NCBI GenBank assembly: GCA_002422605.1
Contig: DISW01000011.1
Span: 1-64,000 of the forward strand
Origin: Bacteriovoracaceae bacterium UBA6200
Lineage (GTDB): Bacteria > Bdellovibrionota > Bacteriovoracia > Bacteriovoracales > Bacteriovoracaceae
Length of the DNA stretch: 64,000 nucleotides
Direction: 5' to 3'
In this document: positions 59,296 to 64,000 of the stretch, in pieces
Layout of the letters: every line of letters starts with the position of its first letter
How positions within the stretch are numbered: position 1 is the first letter of the stretch
Position numbers and translations under genes: made by a program
Notes under the pieces: generated by a model
What the model was told of the DNA's origin: nothing
Seen by the model: only the letters and a program-made list of their open reading frames with translations
Database searches by the model: none

Positions 59296-59907
59296 TTGTT
59301 ACTCCAGAAATTGGCCGGCCTTTTGGCCGGCTTTCTTTATAAGACCTATTCTTCAACCTTTCGTTACGAATTAGATTTTGAAGATCCCGCTGACAAAAAA
59401 ATCTTTTTTGAAGATCTGGCCACTCGAGATGCGAATCCTGGCCACAATCTTATTTATGCCTGCTTCCACCAGGACGACTTAAGTTGTCTTCCCTATTTCT
59501 CAGATAAAAATATCTGCATCCTCATATCCCAGTCCAAAGACGGACAGATCCTCGCCAGTGCGGTCGAGTACATGGGTTATCAAACCGTGCGCGGCTCTTC
59601 CCACCGAGGTGGTGTGGCCGGACTGCTGGCGGGAATGAAGAAAGTTCGTGAAGGTCACAAGATGACCATCGCTGTTGATGGACCGCGAGGACCGATCTAT
59701 AAGGTAAAAGAAGGCATTACTGCTGTTTCAGAAAAATCCGGCCGGCCCATTGTCCCTGTGAGGGGTTACCCTCAAAATAAGAAAGTTTTTGAAAAGAGCT
59801 GGAATAAAGCAACTTTGCCCCTGCCTTTTACTAAAGTGATTTTAAAACTTGGAAAGATTGGTTTTTATTCTACGGAAGAATTAGAAAATAAAATGCGTTC
59901 GCTTTAG
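59296..59907 (+). CDS. DUF374 lysophospholipid acyltransferase-like protein
   Basis: 203 residues, TTG start 3 nt after etfA. The DUF374 pattern is clear: LIYACFHQDDLSCLPYF near 50 (the H...D acyltransferase core in which the usual His-x-x-x-x-Asp is H-Q-D-D), ILISQSKDGQILA near 77, TVRGSSHRGGVAGL near 98 and IAVDGPRGPIYKVKEG near 124. Members act at the inner face of the membrane on lipid A-like or phospholipid precursors. The substrate is unknown. Confidence 0.85.
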   Translation: MLLQKLAGLLAGFLYKTYSSTFRYELDFEDPADKKIFFEDLATRDANPGHNLIYACFHQDDLSCLPYFSDKNICILISQSKDGQILASAVEYMGYQTVRGSSHRGGVAGLLAGMKKVREGHKMTIAVDGPRGPIYKVKEGITAVSEKSGRPIVPVRGYPQNKKVFEKSWNKATLPLPFTKVILKLGKIGFYSTEELENKMRSL

Positions 59908-59909
59908 TA

Positions 59910-59939
59910 AAAAAGAAAAGGCCCGCATTGCTGCGGGCC
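59910..59939 (-). terminator. Intrinsic terminator after the first secreted paralogue
   Basis: Minus strand GGCCCGCA, 4-nt loop, TGCGGGCC then TTTTCTTTTTT. No T-run follows on the plus strand, so it acts mainly for the minus-strand gene. Confidence 0.88.
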
Positions 59940-59962
59940 CCCCACTGTTTCCACTCGCAAAA

Positions 59963-60553
59963 TTACTTTTGAAGTACAGTTACTTCTTTAACAGTTGTTT
60001 GAGCAGGTTTGTAAGCAATACGCTCTACACAACCAGGAAATGGCATACCAGATTCACCGATTGGGCAAAGTTTAGAGTTACGAACGTCAACAACTTGAAT
60101 TGTTCTTTGAGCTTTAACAACTTGAAGTTCAAGATTTTTTCTTACGAAATCTCTTCTAGCAGTTGAGAACGGATGTCTCCAAGTTGGGTAAGCCGCTTTA
60201 AGAGAAGCTACATCGTCAGCAGAGAAATCTTCAAGACGGAAGTTAAGAGCTAAGTTTCTTTTAAAGTTACCTTCTTCCTGGAACATATTATCTTTATAAG
60301 AAACGTTAACAGTGATTACTGGCTGAGACTCAAGAACTACAGTTTCTTGACATTCAACCGGGTGTCTTTCGCCATTTGGGTTACAGCCTGGGATCCAACG
60401 AGTTTCAGTTTTAGTTGGGATTAGCTTGTACTCAGCGTCTGCGATTTTAATTTGAGAAGTTGAAGTACTAAGGTCAGCTGTGTTCGAGTAGATAACTCCT
60501 GCGAAAGAGTTTACTGAAGCGACTAGTGTGAAAGCGATTGCGAGCGTTTTCAT
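59963..60553 (-). CDS. Secreted protein, tandem paralogue A
   Basis: 196 residues. Signal peptide about 1-18 (MKTLAIAFTLVASVNSFA). The mature protein has four cysteines in two loops (PGCNPNGERHPVEC and KLCPIGESGMPFPGC) suggesting two disulfides, and a conserved core LALNFRLEDFSADDV. It ends KEVTVLQK. A near duplicate lies 78 nt upstream on the same strand. It has its own terminator. Function and family are unknown. Confidence 0.78.
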   Translation of the reverse strand: MKTLAIAFTLVASVNSFAGVIYSNTADLSTSTSQIKIADAEYKLIPTKTETRWIPGCNPNGERHPVECQETVVLESQPVITVNVSYKDNMFQEEGNFKRNLALNFRLEDFSADDVASLKAAYPTWRHPFSTARRDFVRKNLELQVVKAQRTIQVVDVRNSKLCPIGESGMPFPGCVERIAYKPAQTTVKEVTVLQK

Positions 60554-60597
60554 AGGATCTCCTGTTTTCTGATGGTGGGTTGCCCCGTTAATTGGTT

Positions 60598-60624
60598 AAA
60601 AAAAAGGCCGGTCATTGACCGGCC
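60598..60624 (-). terminator. Intrinsic terminator between the two paralogues
   Basis: Minus strand GGCCGGTC, short loop, GACCGGCC followed by eight T. Confidence 0.88.
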
Positions 60625-60631
60625 TGGGTGA

Positions 60632-61216
60632 TTACTTTGTAAGTACTGTTACTTCTTTAACAGTTGTAGTAGCTGGCTTGTAAACGATGTTTTCTTTACA
60701 TCCTGGCTCCATCTCGCCGCTTTCAAGAGTGCGACAGATTTTAGAGTTACGAACGTCTACAACCTGGATTGTTCTTTGAGCTTTAACAACTTGAAGCTCT
60801 AAGTTTCTAGCAGCAAAAGCTTTGCCGGCAGTTGAGAAAGGGTGTGCCCAAGTTGGAGAAGCAGCTTGAAGAGCTTCAACATCGTCAGCAGAGAAATCTT
60901 CTAAACGGAAGTTAAGAGCAAGATTTTCTTTCAAGTTACCTTCTTGGCGAAACATTGAATCAACATAAGCAACGTTAACAACGATTGCTGGTTGAGATTC
61001 AAGAACTACAGTCTCAGTACAGATAGAGTTAGACTCAGAGATTTGACAGCCTGGGATATCACGAACTTCAACTTTAGTTGGAAGAAGTTTGTACTCCGCG
61101 TCAGTGATTTTGATTTGGTTAGCTGAAGTGCGAAGGTCAGCTGTGTTGCTGTAAACGATTCCAGCGAAAGAGTTGAAAGAAGCAGCGAGTGTGAAAGCGA
61201 TTGCGAGCGTTTTCAT
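60632..61216 (-). CDS. Secreted protein, tandem paralogue B
   Basis: 194 residues. The signal peptide MKTLAIAFTLAASFNSFA and most of the chain align without large gaps to paralogue A: both share SNTADL, LALNFRLEDFSADDV, LELQVVKAQRTIQVVDVRNS and KEVTVL. The two cysteine loops differ in content (PGCQISESNSIC, KICRTLESGEMEPGC) but keep the cysteines. The AGGAGATC ribosome-binding sites of A and B also match. It is a tandem duplication with diverged loops. Function is unknown. Confidence 0.78.
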   Translation of the reverse strand: MKTLAIAFTLAASFNSFAGIVYSNTADLRTSANQIKITDAEYKLLPTKVEVRDIPGCQISESNSICTETVVLESQPAIVVNVAYVDSMFRQEGNLKENLALNFRLEDFSADDVEALQAASPTWAHPFSTAGKAFAARNLELQVVKAQRTIQVVDVRNSKICRTLESGEMEPGCKENIVYKPATTTVKEVTVLTK

Positions 61217-61504
61217 AAGATCTCCTGATGAGGGTTAATGGTTACTTCGTTATTTGAAGTTGCAGCTTTATAGCCCTCGGATTTGCCAGAAATCACGTCA
61301 AGAAATGTCAGGATTGTGTTAGGATTATGTTAAGCAAGTGCTTGAAATTATTGTGTTTTTCGCGGTAGAAGGGAAAAATATCACAGGCCCAACATCACCG
61401 TCAACACGTTAAATCACTGTAACATGATAATGATACATGCCACGCGCCGCACATGGTGAATAAATACCATTAGTTAATTCGTTTCTAAATTTTAAATGAA
61501 GCTT
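61217..61504. other. Non-coding region upstream of the secreted paralogues
   Basis: About 290 nt without a convincing gene. A minus-strand TATAAA near 61271-61276 could be the -10 box for paralogue B, but no good -35 is placed. An imperfect palindrome AAGCAAGTGCTT lies at 61332-61343 and might be an operator. Nothing else is evident. Confidence 0.4.
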
Positions 61505-61696
61505 CTACTCAGTAGGAGGAGTCTGCTTCAAGTAATCCGAATGTGATGAACGGAAACGTTTAAGAGCGATGGTTACAATATCATCTATCTTCATTCCGCT
61601 GTTTTGGGCCATGGTCTGGAGATCATCGGCAACATTCACTTCTATTTTAATCGTTACTTCTTTTAATTCACCCTGATTGTGTTTTTGTGATTTCAT
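61505..61696 (-). CDS. Small ribbon-helix-helix-like protein
   Basis: 63 residues. After a polar start, EVTIKIEVNVADDLQTMAQ and GMKIDDIVTIALKRFRSSHS give a strand-helix-helix order reminiscent of ribbon-helix-helix DNA-binding proteins, though no toxin partner is adjacent. AGGTTC precedes the ATG. It lies 9 nt downstream of the DUF4388-like gene and in line with the Mrp gene. The fold call is inference. Confidence 0.6.
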   Translation of the reverse strand: MKSQKHNQGELKEVTIKIEVNVADDLQTMAQNSGMKIDDIVTIALKRFRSSHSDYLKQTPPTE

Positions 61697-61705
61697 ATGA
61701 ACCTC

Positions 61706-62260
61706 TTAATTATTATCCGTTTTAGGACCAACGATTTTTAAAGCACCTTTTTTACGCAGGCTCACCAAAGCCATCGTAATTTCATGATCCATGAGATTAC
61801 AGTGTTGGTAAATATCATAAGCATTATTCCATTCCGTCAGGACCTTTAACACATCAAATTCATTTTCATTAACTGGAAGAGTGTCTTCAATAAACTCTGA
61901 ATCAATGACGATTTTAACATTCTCCGGTGGGCGAAGTCTTAAGGACTCACGATAAAGCTTAAGCACATCCGCCATCTTCTTCTTCACGACTGAAAAGGGA
62001 TAATGGATGCGTCTTTGATCTTCCGAAACTAATTCAGGCTCAACCACGTAATCAAAGGAGTTAAGTGAATACTCTTGAATCAACAGCTGTGAAAAAGCCT
62101 TGAGTCCTTGATGGGCGTTAAAACTCACCTGAATGACTTCACCATCCTTAAAGATAATGTGCCCCAGGAATTGGCGATTAAAACTCGCGAGGATGTTTAC
62201 CTTACCAGTAAATCCTACGGCAATCTGCTCTTCAATAACGCCCATCACTTTGGATTCCAT
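61706..62260 (-). CDS. DUF4388/PATAN-like protein
   Basis: 184 residues, soluble. The first 100 residues resemble DUF4388 (PATAN) domains: GFTGKVNILASFNRQFLGHI with the inward I.F..G.V..a pattern in IIFKDGEVIQVSFNAHQGLK, then ALKAFSQLL. The tail (about 135-180) has a winged-helix-like YDIYQHCNLMDHEITMALVS and LRKKGALKIV. Such proteins occur in social and predatory bacteria as signalling adaptors. It lies 8 nt after the Mrp gene. Confidence 0.6.
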   Translation of the reverse strand: MESKVMGVIEEQIAVGFTGKVNILASFNRQFLGHIIFKDGEVIQVSFNAHQGLKAFSQLLIQEYSLNSFDYVVEPELVSEDQRRIHYPFSVVKKKMADVLKLYRESLRLRPPENVKIVIDSEFIEDTLPVNENEFDVLKVLTEWNNAYDIYQHCNLMDHEITMALVSLRKKGALKIVGPKTDNN

Positions 62261-62268
62261 GCTTAATC

Positions 62269-63450
62269 CTACTTATTCAGTCCTAAGACCCTTGAAAAGA
62301 ATCCCGGCTTAGATTGTGATGGAGTTGTAGTTGGATTAAAGTACCCATCAACATTTCGAGCTATTTCCATGAAAGCCTTCCATACAGGACGATCAGCAAG
62401 ATTTTCTTGAGTCATATAAGGCTTACCTGTATCTGATCCGGTTCTTAATTCAAGTTCCAATGGGATCTGGCCAATCATATCAATTCCCAGTTTCTCCACC
62501 GCCTTTGAAACCCCGCCTTCTCCGAAAATATGGTGTTCGGTATTGCAGCTAGTACAGATAAAGGAGGTCATATTTTCAACCATCCCTAGTATTGGAAGAT
62601 TTAATTTTCTGAACATCTCGACACCTTTAGTGGCGTCAAGAAGTGCAATATCTTGTGGGGTCGAAACAATAATGGCCGCATCTACATGAGCATTCTGGAT
62701 CATAGATAATTGAATGTCTCCGGTCCCAGGAGGAAGATCAATGAGTAAATAGTCCAAACCATTCCAGTCCACATCAAAGAGGAATTGATTAATCACTCCT
62801 CCAAGCATTGGGCCTCTCCAGATAACTGGATCGTTCTCATTAATAAAGAAACCAAAACTCATGAATTTTATTCCGTATGATTCTACCGGAATAATTTTTT
62901 TATCAGAATTTGAACGTGGCTTTTCATCTCTTTTACCGAAAATCATCGGCTGAGATGGGCCATAAATATCGGCATCAATAATTCCGACCTTATGCCCAAG
63001 CTTAGAGAGAGTCAGCGCAAGGTTAGAAGTAAAAGTGGATTTGCCTACGCCTCCTTTACCTGAACCGATCGCAATAATTTTACCAACTCCCGGAACAGAC
63101 TTCTTATTACCGATGGTACCGTGACCCACTTTTAATTGGGCTGGAGTAGATTGTGTGGCTGCCGGAGCTTTAGCGACTCCTCCCTTATCTAAAGCTTTAA
63201 AAACATCTTGAGATTGGGATGAAGTGGTCTTCACTAGAATATTATCAACTTCCATGAGGTCAGCGAGGGCATTTTGTATTTCGGATTCCACAACCCTTTT
63301 TTCTGCAGGAGATATCCCGTCTCTATTATATTCAGCAACTAATTTATTGCCTTCCATTGCTACATGCTGCCAACGATTTTCAGAGGAGAATGTATTCCCA
63401 CTGGCCGGGTTCTTAATCTGATTTAATCTCTCTCTTATTTGATCTAACAT
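62269..63450 (-). CDS. apbC: Mrp/ApbC-family P-loop ATPase, Fe-S cluster carrier
   Basis: 393 residues. A short amino-terminal MIP18/DUF59-like region (about 1-80) and a linker precede the ParA-like ATPase: deviant Walker A GSGKGGVGKST near 129-139, DADIYGPSQP near 162, DLPPGTGDIQLSM near 238. The CxxC motif ICTSCN near 293-296 binds a bridging [4Fe-4S] cluster. Members deliver Fe-S clusters to apoproteins. GAGGAC lies just before the ATG. It starts the group with the DUF4388-like and small DNA-binding-like genes. Confidence 0.93.
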   Translation of the reverse strand: MLDQIRERLNQIKNPASGNTFSSENRWQHVAMEGNKLVAEYNRDGISPAEKRVVESEIQNALADLMEVDNILVKTTSSQSQDVFKALDKGGVAKAPAATQSTPAQLKVGHGTIGNKKSVPGVGKIIAIGSGKGGVGKSTFTSNLALTLSKLGHKVGIIDADIYGPSQPMIFGKRDEKPRSNSDKKIIPVESYGIKFMSFGFFINENDPVIWRGPMLGGVINQFLFDVDWNGLDYLLIDLPPGTGDIQLSMIQNAHVDAAIIVSTPQDIALLDATKGVEMFRKLNLPILGMVENMTSFICTSCNTEHHIFGEGGVSKAVEKLGIDMIGQIPLELELRTGSDTGKPYMTQENLADRPVWKAFMEIARNVDGYFNPTTTPSQSKPGFFSRVLGLNK

Positions 63451-63556
63451 AAGTCCTCACTTGAGTAATTTAATACGTTAATGCTGATATTTCCGTCTGG
63501 TACAAATACCGAACTCATTTTATGATGCTATATAAACCTTGAATAGGATTAAAGCA

Positions 63557-64000
63557 TTGGCCTTTTATAAACGCTCTGTTTTTTTAATTAATCCATCCTT
63601 TCAGCTGAGATTCAGCCTGATTGTGTGTTCTATTATCCTTATTTCAACTCTTATTTATCCCGTTATCATTTATGATTTCTTTCAAATCGTCAGTGTTTCG
63701 CTGCCTGAGCTACCAGAGAACATTTTAGGGGCGAAGAATAATCTGATTGTTTATTTGATATTTATTCAAGTGATTATCACTTTACTTACTTTTATTGTTT
63801 TTATTTTCATCACTCATAAAATCGCGGGTCCTCTGTATAAACTTAAAAACCACTTGGCAAAAATCAGGGAAGGACATCCCATTACACCACTAACTTTTAG
63901 AAATGGTGATCACTTTCAAGATGTGGCCGAGGAGGTCAGTTTATTTCTTGAAACAATCGAAGCCAACCAGGAAAACGACTTTCAATATATAGATGAAGTA
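63557..64000 (+). CDS. HAMP-containing membrane protein, 5' part (runs off window)
   Basis: 148 codons, open to the window edge, from a TTG at 63557 with AGGA about 9 nt upstream. Two membrane helices (about 17-40 and 69-92) flank a short periplasmic loop (VSVSLPELPENILGAKN). KIAGPLYKLKNHLAKIREG after the second helix is the start of a HAMP linker with its conserved Pro. It is likely a signalling protein; the output domain lies outside the window. The start codon is not certain. Confidence 0.72.
   Translation, partial: MAFYKRSVFLINPSFQLRFSLIVCSIILISTLIYPVIIYDFFQIVSVSLPELPENILGAKNNLIVYLIFIQVIITLLTFIVFIFITHKIAGPLYKLKNHLAKIREGHPITPLTFRNGDHFQDVAEEVSLFLETIEANQENDFQYIDEV

Overview
The window is a dense bacterial chromosome segment of low-to-middle GC (low 40s percent by eye) with about 66 protein genes, five tRNAs and no insertion sequence, prophage, rRNA or CRISPR array. 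Gene content points to a Gram-negative, motile, lipoprotein-rich bacterium: LpxC, BamD, Lgt/LspA, TonB-like protein, L/P-ring flagellar genes FlgH/FlgI, a sigma54 promoter and a sigma54 activator. Many small lipoproteins, a secreted trypsin, a lone arginine succinyltransferase, fused isobutyryl-CoA mutase and frequent TTG starts resemble Bdellovibrionota (Bacteriovorax/Peredibacter-like predators). That placement is inference from gene content, not a computed phylogeny.

Layout. 1-518: start of tuf preceded by tRNA-Thr/Tyr/Gly/Thr on the minus strand, the same order as E. coli thrU-tyrU-glyT-thrT-tufB. 591-7507: rlmB-proS, a GNAT enzyme, lpxC, ruvC-ruvA-ruvB and a small two-helix membrane protein missed by length cut-offs. 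7584-9915: folD-gcvT-gcvH one-carbon genes. 10119-14324: a small unknown gene, a TonB-family protein, PBP1A and xseB. 14444-23591: a flagellar rod/ring/hook-junction operon (flgF-G-A-H-I-J-M-N-K-L) behind a textbook sigma54 promoter, followed by csrA-fliW. 23644-27420: a minus-strand envelope operon with BamD, an AI-2E family permease, a cyclic-nucleotide-binding protein and a BatE-like protein. 27483-34537: arginine succinyltransferase with an unknown partner, tRNA-Asn, a HExxH-motif putative peptide hydroxylase, an A-type Fe-S carrier next to a YgfZ-TPR fusion, glutaredoxin 2 and an FHA membrane protein.

34538-38271: IcmF with its cobalamin adenosyltransferase. 38387-40483: ferredoxin, secreted trypsin, outer-membrane barrel. 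40550-47253: an S26-like pseudo-peptidase, then an operon reading M48-like pseudo-peptidase, CHASE2 histidine kinase, NtrC-type regulator, lspA, lgt. 47436-50417: BFD-like protein, TIM-barrel protein, small envelope proteins, PilZ-like protein, small ferredoxin. 50395-54632: deoxynucleoside kinase, then LysM lipoprotein, M48-like pseudo-peptidase lipoprotein, AmgK-like kinase and MurU-like nucleotidyltransferase, suggesting muramic acid salvage. 54752-59907: envelope protein, hidden LptM-like lipoprotein, folK, acyl-CoA dehydrogenase with etfB-etfA, DUF374 acyltransferase. 59963-64000: two tandem secreted paralogues, a small DNA-binding-like protein, a DUF4388-like protein, Mrp/ApbC and the start of a HAMP membrane protein.

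The strongest leads are: the HExxH enzyme; the LysM/pseudo-M48/AmgK/MurU operon; two separate M48-like proteins and one S26-like protein that all lack catalytic residues; the YgfZ-TPR/IscA pair; the sigma54 flagellar promoter; and a recurring promoter layout that places the -10 box 6-8 nt from the start codon, implying leaderless mRNAs for lpxC and several other genes.
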